This document shows, one piece after another, positions 45,309 through 54,297 of a stretch of DNA of 64,000 nucleotides. The first letter of the stretch is position 1. Every line of letters begins with the position of its first letter. Source of the stretch: Sphingopyxis macrogoltabida (lineage in GTDB: Bacteria > Pseudomonadota > Alphaproteobacteria > Sphingomonadales > Sphingomonadaceae); contig QFPJ01000001.1 of the NCBI GenBank assembly GCA_003241685.1, positions 1 through 64,000 of the forward strand. The letters are read 5' to 3'. The notes beneath the pieces were generated by a model, which saw nothing but the letters and a program-made list of their open reading frames with translations, had not been told where the DNA came from and made no database searches. A program made the translations under genes and the position numbers.

Positions 45309-46172
45309 TCAGAATCCCGCCGCGACGAAGGGCCGGCCGACCTTCTTGCACCAATATTCCCAGGTGCGCCCGATCGCGTCGCCGGGCGTCGCGGGATCCA
45401 GAATGGCGGCCGTCCGCTCGATCTCGCCCGGCGACAGATAGGTCACGCCGCCCAATTGCTTCGCCGCCGCCTGAACGCGCGCCTGCCGCTCCAGCGCGTG
45501 CGCCAGCATCGTCGCGACGCGGATCGACGGTGCCGCCAGAACGGCGCCGTGGCCGCGCATCAGAACCGCCGCGCCGCCGCCCAGCGTTTTCGCCAGGTCG
45601 CGCCCGATGTCCAGATTCGACACCAGCATGTTGGTCCGGTCGCCGAAGCGGGTGCGAATGTCCCAGACCGGCACCGCCGCCCCGAACGCCCCGCCGCCAT
45701 GCGAGGTCGCGCGCAACGGTTCGCTCGACACGGTGAAGGGGAGAATGCCCTCGCTATGGTCATGAACGACCGAATGAACATCGGCGCGCGCGGCATAGAT
45801 GGCGGCGTGGATGAAGCGTTCGAGATAAGGCTTGCGATCCCCGGCATCGACCGGAACGCCCTGTGCATCGAACGTCATGATGTCGGCCGGCTCGATCAAT
45901 CCCGGTGCCCGCGCCCGTGACATCAGGAAATGGCCGGGGCGATGGGGGTGGCGTCGGCTGATGTGTCCGAAGGCATCGACAACCTCCAGTTCGGCAAGAA
46001 TCCGGTTGGCCGTCACCAGTTCCTCGATCACGGCCGCCTCGACCGCCGCGCCGTCCGGCTGGGCCGCCAGCGCACGCCGCAGCGGCACGCCCCCGACACC
46101 GGCAGCGGTCGCCGCCAGCATCATATTCACAACCAGCCGGCGTGAAACCGGACCGTCGCCGACAATGTTCAT
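45309..46172 (-). CDS. Tat-exported class II aldolase/adducin-family protein
   Basis: A 287-residue class II aldolase-fold protein with zinc ligands in SVVHDHSEGI and LMRGHGAVLA. Unlike the cytoplasmic paralogue at 30.6 kb it carries a twin-arginine leader (VSRRLVVN at residues 9-16, then a hydrophobic alanine-rich stretch ending near ALAAQ), so a periplasmic location is predicted. This is unusual for the family. ATG at 46172 has GGGAGGGACG upstream and gives the intact leader. Followed by the GntR gene. Aldolase or decarboxylase; not decided by sequence. Confidence 0.84.
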   Translation of the reverse strand: MNIVGDGPVSRRLVVNMMLAATAAGVGGVPLRRALAAQPDGAAVEAAVIEELVTANRILAELEVVDAFGHISRRHPHRPGHFLMSRARAPGLIEPADIMTFDAQGVPVDAGDRKPYLERFIHAAIYAARADVHSVVHDHSEGILPFTVSSEPLRATSHGGGAFGAAVPVWDIRTRFGDRTNMLVSNLDIGRDLAKTLGGGAAVLMRGHGAVLAAPSIRVATMLAHALERQARVQAAAKQLGGVTYLSPGEIERTAAILDPATPGDAIGRTWEYWCKKVGRPFVAAGF

Positions 46173-46554
46173 ACGTCCCTCCCCATGCCCCGCCGCAACG
46201 CGCGTCCAGCGTCGAAACGGAACGCCACGGGCGATCAGCGGCCCTCCATAATTTGCAGCGGACCGAAATTCCGACCGGCGCGACGCCCGGCCATCCCGTT
46301 GCAGTGCATGCAAAAATTAGCGCGGGATCGCGGCGCCGTCCATGAAAATACGAAAATTTTCGGCATTGCGAAACATGACCGCACTCTATGCATGCAATAA
46401 TTTCAGTTGCATCAAACCGACATAAATGTCAGGTCGGCATAATTGAATGTCATATCGCAGCGTGTTTGCGGCCGATTCGGCTGCCGAACAGGGCGAGCGG
46501 GATGACCCGAAAAAACTGGGCGGCGCAGAATGCGCCCCGACATGGGAGGGTGAG
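46173..46554. promoter_or_regulatory. Divergent control region with both operator families
   Basis: No gene. Contains GntR-type sites AGTGCATGCAAA (46303-46314) and TATGCATGCAAT (46387-46398), each 10 of 12, and near them a palindrome GACAT-AA-ATGTC (46419-46430) and CGGCATA-ATTG-AATGTCA (46435-46452), which shares the 11-base string ATTGAATGTCA with the perfect site at 8452-8469. CATAAT at 46438-46443 may be the -10 box of the TonB gene. Confidence 0.58.
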
Positions 46555-48792
46555 ATGAAGTATTTGTCGCATTGTGCTTTGGTGACGACCGCGCTCGCGG
46601 CGGGCTTTGCGCCGGCCGCTTTCGCGCAGGACAGCAGCGGCGCCGCAGCGGCGAACGCGGCGCCGGAAAGCGCCGATACCGACGACGGCTTCGGCGATAT
46701 CGTCGTGACCGCCCGCCGGCGCGAGGAATCGCTGCTGTCGGTCCCCGTATCGGTGACGGCGCTCAGCGCGCAGAAGATGGAAGAGGCCAATCTGACCCAA
46801 TTGGCGGATATTGGCCGGACCGCACCGGCGATCCGCGTCACCAACGTCGTCGACCGCAGCGACACGCTGGCGGTGGCGATCCGCGGCCAGAGCGATACCG
46901 GCGGTCAGCTCACGACCGATCCGTCGGTCGGGGTCTATTTCGCCGACGCGATCCAGGCCCGGCCCCAGGGCCTTGGCCGCAGCCTGTACGACATCGCGTC
47001 GATTCAGCTTCTCAAGGGCCCGCAGGGCACGTTGTTCGGACGCAACCTGACCGGCGGCGCGGTGCTGATTTCGCCTGTCGCCCCGGACGTCGACACCGTC
47101 GAGGGCTATGTCCAGGCGATATACGGCAATTACGACCGCCGCGAAATCCAAGGCGCGATCAACGTCCCGATCGTCGAGGGCATCGCCGCGCTGCGCGTCG
47201 CGGGCAACCTGACCCGCCGCGACGGCTTCACGCTGAACCTGACCACCGGCAATCGCCTGCGCGACGACAATGGCGACGCGTTCCGCGCCTCGCTGTTGAT
47301 CGACACCGGCAACGGTTTCCGCAACACGACCATCTTCGACTATGCGAAGGGTTGGGGACATGGCGGCGGCATGGTGCCGATCGAGGTCAATCCGGCCGTC
47401 GATACGCCGGTGAACCGGCGCGCCGCCCGCGAGGCGGTGCTGGCCCGCCAGCAGGCACGCAGCATCCGCATCAACGAAGACGACACCGATACGCCGCAGC
47501 GTTCGTCGAACCGCGGCGTGACGAACACGACCGAAATCGATGTCGGCGGCGCGACGCTGAAGAACATCTTCAACTATCGCCGCGTCACGTCGGAAAATGA
47601 CGGCGGCGACGGCATGCCCCAGAATCTGGTGCTGGTGCGCAGCATCATCAAGGCGGAACAGGTGTCGGAAGAGCTGCAGCTTGTCGGCAAGGCGTTCGAC
47701 GACCGGCTCGACTATATCGTCGGCGCCTATTATTTCTGGGAAAGCGGTCTCCAGACCGGCTTCGTGCCCGTGCTGGGCGGCCCCGCCCGGACGACGATCG
47801 GCGACGTCACCAGCATCAGCCGATCGATCTTCGCCCAGATCGACTATGCGATCACCGACAAGTTGAAGCTGACCGTCGGCGGCCGGTACACCTGGGACAA
47901 GCGCAAGCTGTATCAACAGGTTCGCGCGTCGCCCACCGGCCCCAATTCGGTCGATCAGCGGGTCGAAAAGAATTTCAGCGAACCGACCTGGACGCTCAGC
48001 CTCAATTATGAGCCGACGCCCGATACGCTGCTCTACATCACCAATCGCCGCGGTTATCGCAGCGGCGGGTTCAACTCCGGCGCCACGGTCGCCGCCGCGC
48101 TGGCGCCCGTGGAATCCGAAATCCTCACCGATTACGAGGTCGGCTTCAAAACCCAGGGCCGCATGGGCGACGTCCGCTATCGCATGACGCTGGCGGCCTA
48201 TCATTCCAACTATGACAACATCCAGAAGAACCTGGGCGTGCTCGTCGGCACCCCGCCGGCCCCGGCCCGCCTTCTGCTCAATGCCGCCACCGCGACGATC
48301 AACGGCGGCGAGTTCGAGGCGACGATCATCCCGAGCGACTGGTTCGAACTGTCCGGTTTCGTCGGGCTGATCGATGCCAAGCACAAGGATTATATCGATC
48401 CCATCAGCGGCGCCGACCTGTCGGACCTGCCGTTCGTGCAGACCCCGAAATGGACGGGGGGCATATCGGGCGTGCTGACGCTGCCGGTCCCGGAACAGGT
48501 CGGCACGCTGAAACTGTCGGCGAATTATTACCGTCAGGGCCGCGTCAACGTCAGCAATTCGATCCCGCTCGGGCCGGGGGCGATCCAGCCTGGTTATGAC
48601 ACGGTGAGCGCGCGCCTCAGCCTCGACAAGATCGGCGGCAGCAATTTCCGGGCCGCGGTCTTTGCGACGAACCTGACCAACGCGAAGTTCGTTCAGACCG
48701 TCACGCCCTTCTATGGCGCGCCCTTCGGCGTCGCGGCGGTGACGTACGGCGATCCGCGCTTCTACGGGGTCGAGGTCGGCTTCCGCTTTTAG
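46555..48792 (+). CDS. TonB-dependent outer-membrane receptor
   Basis: A 745-residue receptor with a signal peptide (cleavage near AFAQDS at about residue 24), TonB box DIVVTARRR, plug motif IQLLKGPQGTLFGRNLTGGAVLI and a barrel ending in VGFRF. ATG at 46555 has GGGAGG upstream; the longer frame from 46447 has none. Monocistronic; divergent from the Tat aldolase and GntR genes, and with a hairpin after it. Its promoter has both operator types, so it may be the primary uptake receptor for the inducing substrate. Confidence 0.92.
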   Translation: MKYLSHCALVTTALAAGFAPAAFAQDSSGAAAANAAPESADTDDGFGDIVVTARRREESLLSVPVSVTALSAQKMEEANLTQLADIGRTAPAIRVTNVVDRSDTLAVAIRGQSDTGGQLTTDPSVGVYFADAIQARPQGLGRSLYDIASIQLLKGPQGTLFGRNLTGGAVLISPVAPDVDTVEGYVQAIYGNYDRREIQGAINVPIVEGIAALRVAGNLTRRDGFTLNLTTGNRLRDDNGDAFRASLLIDTGNGFRNTTIFDYAKGWGHGGGMVPIEVNPAVDTPVNRRAAREAVLARQQARSIRINEDDTDTPQRSSNRGVTNTTEIDVGGATLKNIFNYRRVTSENDGGDGMPQNLVLVRSIIKAEQVSEELQLVGKAFDDRLDYIVGAYYFWESGLQTGFVPVLGGPARTTIGDVTSISRSIFAQIDYAITDKLKLTVGGRYTWDKRKLYQQVRASPTGPNSVDQRVEKNFSEPTWTLSLNYEPTPDTLLYITNRRGYRSGGFNSGATVAAALAPVESEILTDYEVGFKTQGRMGDVRYRMTLAAYHSNYDNIQKNLGVLVGTPPAPARLLLNAATATINGGEFEATIIPSDWFELSGFVGLIDAKHKDYIDPISGADLSDLPFVQTPKWTGGISGVLTLPVPEQVGTLKLSANYYRQGRVNVSNSIPLGPGAIQPGYDTVSARLSLDKIGGSNFRAAVFATNLTNAKFVQTVTPFYGAPFGVAAVTYGDPRFYGVEVGFRF

Positions 48793-48802
48793 GCCGCATC
48801 AG

Positions 48803-48835
48803 GGGGCGGGGGCGCCGCTTGCGCGTCCCCGCCCC
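48803..48835. terminator. GC-rich hairpin between convergent TonB and Lrp genes
   Basis: Perfect 9-bp stem GGGGCGGGG / CCCCGCCCC with a 15-base loop in the 65-base gap. No T-run. Confidence 0.5.
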
Positions 48836-48857
48836 GCCTCATTCTCGGAAGCCCCGA

Positions 48858-49334
48858 TCAAGGCACCAGCGGAATCGCGGTCTGATATTTCACCGTCTTC
48901 AGCGCGAAATGCGACGACGCCGTCGCGACCGCATCATTCTTGAGCACGGTTTGCATCAGGAAGCCTTCATAGTCCGCGACATCCCGCGCCACGACGCGCA
49001 GTTGATAATCCCACTCGCCCGACATCGACAGACATTCCAGGATCCGGTCCTGCGCCGCGACGAAATTTTCGAAAATTTCGGTATGCTCGGCCGAATGGCT
49101 TTTCAGCCGGATGTGACAGATGACGCTGACCCCCTGTCCCACGCGGGCGGGATCGACCAGCCAGACATTGTTCGCAAGAATACCGGCATCCTGCAGCAGC
49201 CGGATCCGCCGCCAGCACGACGGGCCGGTGCTCCCCACCCGTTCGGCGAGTTCGGTATTGCTCTGCGCCCCATCGCGCTGAAGCTCGACAAGGATTCGCC
49301 GGTCCAGCGCATCGAGTGTGAGAATATTTTTCAC
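48858..49334 (-). CDS. Lrp/AsnC family transcriptional regulator
   Basis: A 158-residue Lrp-type regulator: N-terminal helix-turn-helix (LDALDRRILVELQRDGAQSNTELAERVG) and C-terminal RAM effector domain (VAGEWDYQLRVVARDVADY-like strand region). It starts with GTG at 49334 and is divergent from the aromatic aminotransferase gene, the normal arrangement for a sensor of an amino acid, here probably tyrosine or phenylalanine. Confidence 0.88.
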   Translation of the reverse strand: MKNILTLDALDRRILVELQRDGAQSNTELAERVGSTGPSCWRRIRLLQDAGILANNVWLVDPARVGQGVSVICHIRLKSHSAEHTEIFENFVAAQDRILECLSMSGEWDYQLRVVARDVADYEGFLMQTVLKNDAVATASSHFALKTVKYQTAIPLVP

Positions 49335-49428
49335 AAATTCGCTTCATCTGTAAATGTTCTTTCGTACGATAGTCGTTCGGACGCGAGTTTGAAAAGATTT
49401 ATCGCCGATATCCTGCGATACCGCGCCC

Positions 49429-50655
49429 ATGCCTGCCGATCTCCTCGATGCCCGCCCCGCGACCGCCGCCCCCTTCGCCGGTCTGACCGCCCAGCCGGCC
49501 GATGCGCTGCTGGGCCTCATCGCGCTGTTCAGGGCCGACACGCGACCGGCGAAGATCGACCTGGGGGTCGGGGTCTTTCGCGACGACGCCGGGCACACGC
49601 CGGTCATGCGCGCGGTCAAGGCGGCTGAAACCACGCTGCTCGAAACGCAGGACAGCAAATCCTATCTCGGCGCCGAAGGCGATGCCGCCTACACCGATCT
49701 GCTGGCGGACGTCGTGCTGGGCGCCGACGCGGCGCGCGATCGCATCGGCGGGGTGCAGACGCCTGGCGGAACCGGCGCGCTGCGGCTCGGCGCCGAACTG
49801 CTGGCGCGCGCGAACCGCGACGCGCGGGTGTGGATCGGAGCGCCGACCTGGCCCAACCATGCGCCCATCTTTGCCGAGGCGGGGCTGGCGACGCGCAGCC
49901 ATCGCTTTTACGATACCGCGACGGCGACGATCGACTTTGCCGCGATGATCGCCGATCTGGACGAGGCCCGGGCGGGCGACGTGCTGCTGCTGCATGGCTG
50001 CTGCCACAATCCCACCGGCGCGTCCTTTGACGCCGCGCAGTGGCGCCGCATTGCCGACCTGTGCGCGGGGCGCGGCCTGATCCCGTTCATCGACCTCGCC
50101 TATCAGGGGCTGGGCGACGGGCTGGACGCCGATGCCGCAGCGACGCGGATGATCTTCGCCGCGCTGCCGACCGTCCTTCTGGCTTATAGCTGCGACAAGA
50201 ATTTCGGCCTCTACCGCGACCGCGTCGGCGCGCTGTGGGTCCAGTCGCCGGACCGCGCGACCGCCGCGACGGTGCGATCCAACCTGTTGGCCCTGGCCCG
50301 CAGCCTCTGGTCGATGCCGCCCGATCACGGCGCGGCGATCGTCCGCACGATCCTGTCCGACGCCAGCCTGCGCGCCGAGTGGGCGGCCGAACTGGCCGCC
50401 ATGCGCGCGCGGATCAACGATCTGCGCGCGGCGCTGGCCGCCGCCCATCCGCGCCTGGCGCCGATCGCCGACCAGCGCGGCATGTTCGCGATGCTGCCGC
50501 TGACGCCCGACACGGTCGCCGCGCTGCGCGAGGAGCGGGCGATCTATATGGCCGGAAACGGGCGGATCAACATCGCGGGGCTTCGCGCCGAGACGGTTCC
50601 GATCCTGGCCCGCGCGCTCCAACCCCATCTCGACGGGAGGAAAGACCCGCAATGA
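49429..50655 (+). CDS. Aromatic amino acid aminotransferase (class I PLP, TyrB/AspC-type)
   Basis: A 408-residue aminotransferase of the aspartate/aromatic type. The PLP lysine is in YSCDKNFGLYRDRVGAL and other landmarks are HGCCHNPTGASFD, FIDLAYQGLGDG and the C-terminal GRINIAGL. Together with the FahA gene, which overlaps it by an ATGA junction, it suggests tyrosine catabolism from the transamination step to fumarylacetoacetate. The intervening 4-hydroxyphenylpyruvate and homogentisate dioxygenase genes are not in the window. Confidence 0.9.
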   Translation: MPADLLDARPATAAPFAGLTAQPADALLGLIALFRADTRPAKIDLGVGVFRDDAGHTPVMRAVKAAETTLLETQDSKSYLGAEGDAAYTDLLADVVLGADAARDRIGGVQTPGGTGALRLGAELLARANRDARVWIGAPTWPNHAPIFAEAGLATRSHRFYDTATATIDFAAMIADLDEARAGDVLLLHGCCHNPTGASFDAAQWRRIADLCAGRGLIPFIDLAYQGLGDGLDADAAATRMIFAALPTVLLAYSCDKNFGLYRDRVGALWVQSPDRATAATVRSNLLALARSLWSMPPDHGAAIVRTILSDASLRAEWAAELAAMRARINDLRAALAAAHPRLAPIADQRGMFAMLPLTPDTVAALREERAIYMAGNGRINIAGLRAETVPILARALQPHLDGRKDPQ

Positions 50656-51953
50656 TCGCGCCCGGCATCGACGACACGCACGATCCGGCGCGGACGAGCT
50701 GGGTCGCATCGGCGAACGGCCATGGCGACTTTCCGGTCCAGAACCTGCCCTATGGCATCTTTTCTCCCGCCGGACAGGCGCCGCGCGCCGGGGTCGCGAT
50801 CGGCGATGCGATCATCGATCTGCGCGCCTGTGCGGCGGCGGGGCTGTTGCCGAGCGCCGCCGCTGCCACCTGTGCCGACGAAACGCTCAACGCGCTGATG
50901 GCGCTGGCGCCCGCCGAGCGAGCGGCGCTGCGGTCACGGCTCAGCACAATGCTGTCGGACCCGGCGATGGAAGCGGCGCTGACGCCGATGCTGCACGATG
51001 CCGCCGCGTGCGCGCTGCACCTTCCCGCGCGCATCGGCGACTACACCGACTTTTATGTCGGCATCCATCATGCGAACAATGTCGGGCGCCAGTTCCGTCC
51101 CGACAATCCGCTGCTGCCCAACTATAAATATGTGCCGATCGGCTATCACGGCCGCGCGTCGTCGGTCCGGCCGTCGGGCGAGCCCGTCGTCCGCCCGCGC
51201 GGCCAGCGCAAGCCCGTCGATGCCGACGCGCCGCTGTTCGAACCGACGCAGCGGCTCGACTACGAACTCGAACTGGGCGTGTGGATCGGCGAAGGCAATC
51301 CGCTCGGCACGCCCGTCGCGATTGGCGATGCGGCGCGCCACATCGCGGGCCTGTCGCTGTTCAACGACTGGTCGGCGCGCGATTTTCAGGCGTGGGAATA
51401 TCAGCCGCTGGGCCCCTTCCTCGCCAAGAATTTCCATTCGACGGTGTCGCCCTGGGTCGTCACAACCGAAGCGCTGGCCCCCTTCCGTACCGCGCAGCCG
51501 CCGCGCCCGGCGGGTGATCCCACGCCGCTGCCCTATCTGTGGGATGCGGACGACCAGGCACACGGCGCGCTGGCGCTGACGCTGGAGGTCCTGCTGCTGA
51601 CCGAAGCGATTCGCACGGCGGGCGACGAGCCCGTCCGGCTGAGCCGCGGGCCGGCGACGAACATGTATTGGACGATCGCGCAGATCGTCGCCCATCACGC
51701 CTCGAACGGCTGCAACCTCAATCCCGGCGACCTGCTGGGGACGGGAACGATCTCCGCGCCCGACCGCGACGGCTTCGGCAGCCTGCTCGAAATCACGACC
51801 GGCGGCACCGACCCGATCCGGCTCCCGAATGGCGAGACACGCGGCTTTCTGGCGGATGGCGACGAGATCATCCTGAGCGCCACCGCAGCAGCCGACGGTT
51901 TCGTGCCGATCGGTTTCGGGGCATGCCGCGCGGTCATCCTGCCGGCGCGCTGA
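50652..51953 (+). CDS. fahA: Fumarylacetoacetase
   Basis: A 433-residue full-length fumarylacetoacetase (the usual length is about 420), which hydrolyses fumarylacetoacetate to fumarate and acetoacetate. Characteristic motifs are DYTDFYVGIHHANNVG, the catalytic His in PIGYHGRASS, the acidic metal site in LDYELELGVWIG and NDWSARDFQAWEYQPLG. ATG at 50652 overlaps the aminotransferase stop by four bases. The two-gene unit is probably controlled by the divergent Lrp gene. Confidence 0.93.
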   Translation: MIAPGIDDTHDPARTSWVASANGHGDFPVQNLPYGIFSPAGQAPRAGVAIGDAIIDLRACAAAGLLPSAAAATCADETLNALMALAPAERAALRSRLSTMLSDPAMEAALTPMLHDAAACALHLPARIGDYTDFYVGIHHANNVGRQFRPDNPLLPNYKYVPIGYHGRASSVRPSGEPVVRPRGQRKPVDADAPLFEPTQRLDYELELGVWIGEGNPLGTPVAIGDAARHIAGLSLFNDWSARDFQAWEYQPLGPFLAKNFHSTVSPWVVTTEALAPFRTAQPPRPAGDPTPLPYLWDADDQAHGALALTLEVLLLTEAIRTAGDEPVRLSRGPATNMYWTIAQIVAHHASNGCNLNPGDLLGTGTISAPDRDGFGSLLEITTGGTDPIRLPNGETRGFLADGDEIILSATAAADGFVPIGFGACRAVILPAR

Positions 51954-51965
51954 CCTGCGGGATAT

Positions 51966-52748
51966 TCAGTCGCCGTCCGCGACGGGCGCGCCGCCCAGCG
52001 CCTTTTCGCGCCGCCGGATTTCGGTCGGCGTGACGCCGAAGCGCCGGACAAAGGCGCGCGTGAAGCTGGCATTGCTCTGATAACCGCAGCGATAGCCGAT
52101 GCTCGACACCGGCAGGTCGCTGAGCGACAGCAGGCTGCGCGCGCTGCCCAGCCGCCGTTCGGTCAGCGCCTCGGCCACCGTGCATTTATACAATTCGCGA
52201 AACCCGCGCGTCAGCTTCTCCTTGCCCAGCCCCGATCGCCGCGCGACCTCGCCGACGGTGAGCGATTCCTGCCACCGTTCGCTGACCAGCTGGTGCGCGG
52301 CGGCAACGCGCATCACGTCGGCTTCGCTCAGCGTCGTCTCGCCGTGAAATTCGACCATGCGTTCCTGCCGGAGCGCCGCGAACAGGCGGCACAGCAATTC
52401 GGTGCTGCGCGCCGCGCGCAGCATGTCCGCCACCTCGCTCTCGCCCTCGACTGCGACGAGCGCCCGGCCGGTCTCGCGCAGATCGGCGGACAGATACCAG
52501 CGTCCCTCGACGCTGGGCAGCATCGCGAACAGGCGCAGGCACGCCGCCCGATTGACCGCAAACACCAGCATATGGCCATAGGCGCCTTCGCCCACGTCGT
52601 CCGCGGCGAGGATGCTGACCGCCGGTTCGCCGATGTCGCCAAAGCCGATCAGAACCGGGTCGGGCGGCAGGCTGGCGATGTCGATCGCGCCATGCCCGAT
52701 CAGGCTGGTAAATTCGGACGATATGTTGATCGCGCGCTTGTTCGTCAC
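51966..52748 (-). CDS. AraC family transcriptional regulator
   Basis: A 260-residue protein with an N-terminal effector domain of unrecognised type and a C-terminal double helix-turn-helix (VGEVARRSGLGKEKLTRGF ... VSSIGYRCGYQSNASFTRAF). Starts at GTG 52748, 27 bases after the hydrolase stop, and is therefore probably the last gene of the leuC-leuD-hydrolase unit and may regulate it. Confidence 0.85.
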   Translation of the reverse strand: MTNKRAINISSEFTSLIGHGAIDIASLPPDPVLIGFGDIGEPAVSILAADDVGEGAYGHMLVFAVNRAACLRLFAMLPSVEGRWYLSADLRETGRALVAVEGESEVADMLRAARSTELLCRLFAALRQERMVEFHGETTLSEADVMRVAAAHQLVSERWQESLTVGEVARRSGLGKEKLTRGFRELYKCTVAEALTERRLGSARSLLSLSDLPVSSIGYRCGYQSNASFTRAFVRRFGVTPTEIRRREKALGGAPVADGD

Positions 52749-52775
52749 CTGTCCCGTCAGCCTTCCGCGAACGCC

Positions 52776-53696
52776 TTATGACGTCGCGAGGAAAGCGTCC
52801 AGTTCGGCAAGCAGCAAGTCCGGCACCTCTTCCTGCGGGCTGTGGCCGCACGGCAGGGCGCGGCCCTGCGGCGCCCGCGCCTTCGGCCGCCAGCATTCCA
52901 GCACGTCGAACAGGGTGCCGACCGTGCCCTGCCCGCCCCACAGCAACAGCAGCGGCGCTTCGATCAGACGGCCGTCATCGGCCGCGTCATGCTCCAGATC
53001 GATGCTCGCGGCGGCGCGATAATCCTCGCAAACCGCGTGGCGCATCGCCGGGTCGCGGTAACAGCGCCGATATTCGGCGACGACGCGCGGGTCGAGCGAT
53101 CCGTCGACCTTGATTTGTCCGGCCAGGTGCCGGTCGAGGAAAAGATCGGGATCGGCGGCGATCATCCGTTCGGGCAGATCGAAGGGCTGGATCAGGAAGA
53201 ACCACCAGAAATAACGCGTCGCGAAGTCGCGGCTGGTCTGGGCATACATGGTCGCCGTCGGCGCGATGTCGAGCAGCACGAGCCGGCCGATCCGGCCGGG
53301 GTGATCGAGCGCCATGCGGTGCGCGACCCGCGCGCCGCGATCGTGCGCCACCACGTCGAAACGATCGAAACCCAGCGCCGCCATGACCGCGACCTGATCG
53401 GCGGCCATCGCCCGTTTCGAATAATTCCGGTGCGCCGGGTCGCCGGGCAGCTTCTGACTGTCGCCATAGCCGCGCAGGTCGGTCGCGACGACGGTGAAGC
53501 GCCGCGCCAGTTCGGGCGCGACCTTATGCCAGGTCAGATGCGTTTGCGGGTGCCCATGCAGCAGCAGCAGCGGCGGCCCCGAGCCGCCGATCGCGGCGCG
53601 GATACGAACGCCGCCGGCGTCGATGTCCTGCCACCGAAAGCCCGGCAGCAGCGCCGGATATTCAGGAAAGGCTGTCGGCACGATCACGATCACCAT
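52776..53696 (-). CDS. Alpha/beta hydrolase, fluoroacetate/haloacetate dehalogenase-like
   Basis: A 306-residue hydrolase with the haloacetate dehalogenase signature. The nucleophile is Asp in VAHDRGARVAHRMALDHP, where the Asp and two Arg match the nucleophile and carboxylate-binding residues of fluoroacetate dehalogenase; the base His is in CGHSPQEE. The halide-pocket segment reads YFWWFFL, placing Trp where the characterised enzyme has His155, with Trp156 kept, so fluoride-binding may differ or the substrate may be another ester or epoxide. The start at 53696 overlaps the leuD-type gene by 35 bases; the ribosome binding site is weak. Confidence 0.8.
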   Translation of the reverse strand: MVIVIVPTAFPEYPALLPGFRWQDIDAGGVRIRAAIGGSGPPLLLLHGHPQTHLTWHKVAPELARRFTVVATDLRGYGDSQKLPGDPAHRNYSKRAMAADQVAVMAALGFDRFDVVAHDRGARVAHRMALDHPGRIGRLVLLDIAPTATMYAQTSRDFATRYFWWFFLIQPFDLPERMIAADPDLFLDRHLAGQIKVDGSLDPRVVAEYRRCYRDPAMRHAVCEDYRAAASIDLEHDAADDGRLIEAPLLLLWGGQGTVGTLFDVLECWRPKARAPQGRALPCGHSPQEEVPDLLLAELDAFLATS

Positions 53697-54297
53697 CCCT
53701 AAGCCACGGCCGGCGCGCAAGATAGGCCTCCTCGAACGCGCGTATCCGCGGCGCATGGGTCAACGTCTCGCCGATCCGGTCGAGCCCCTGCATCAAAGCG
53801 CGGCGGGCGGCAGAATCGATGTCGAAATCCGCGGCATAGGCGCCCAGTTCGATCCGCTGCGCATCCAGATCAACGGTCATCATGCCCGCGCCGTCGACAA
53901 GTTCGTCCGCCAGCGCGGCAATCTGCGTCTCGGGCAGCGACAGCAGCAGCAATCCGTTGTTCGCGGCATTGTCGGCAAAGATCGCGCCATAGGAGGAACC
54001 GATGATACCGCGGATGCCATATTGCAGCATACCCCACACCGCATGTTCGCGCGACGACCCGCAACCGAAATTGGGACCGACCAGCAGAAAGCGCGTGTCG
54101 GCCATGCCGGGATGGTTGAGGATGAAATCGCCCCGCACCGCGCCCGTTTCGTCGAAGCGCAGATCGTGGAAGAGCCCGGCCGCCAGCCCCGACCGGTCGA
54201 TGCCCTTCAGAAACGTCTTGGGCATGATGACGTCGGTGTCGATATTGGCGCCGGGCATGGCGGCGACGCGTCCCGACACGGTCAGAAAGCCCGCCAT
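53662..54297 (-). CDS. leuD: 3-isopropylmalate dehydratase small subunit-like protein (LeuD family)
   Basis: A 211-residue LeuD-type swivel domain (MPKTFLKGIDRSGL, NFGCGSSREHAVW, YGAIFADNAANNG). It pairs with the LeuC-type large subunit, overlapping its stop by one base. Together they form an aconitase-superfamily hydro-lyase, either true isopropylmalate isomerase or a catabolic hydratase such as a citraconate or dimethylmalate type. The neighbouring dehalogenase-like and AraC genes favour a non-biosynthetic role but do not prove it. Confidence 0.86.
   Translation of the reverse strand: MAGFLTVSGRVAAMPGANIDTDVIMPKTFLKGIDRSGLAAGLFHDLRFDETGAVRGDFILNHPGMADTRFLLVGPNFGCGSSREHAVWGMLQYGIRGIIGSSYGAIFADNAANNGLLLLSLPETQIAALADELVDGAGMMTVDLDAQRIELGAYAADFDIDSAARRALMQGLDRIGETLTHAPRIRAFEEAYLARRPWLRDGDRDRADSLS

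Noticed and set aside
46450..48384. 644-codon open frame antisense to the 46.6 kb TonB gene
   Set aside because: Same reason; no recognisable domain, no ribosome binding site.
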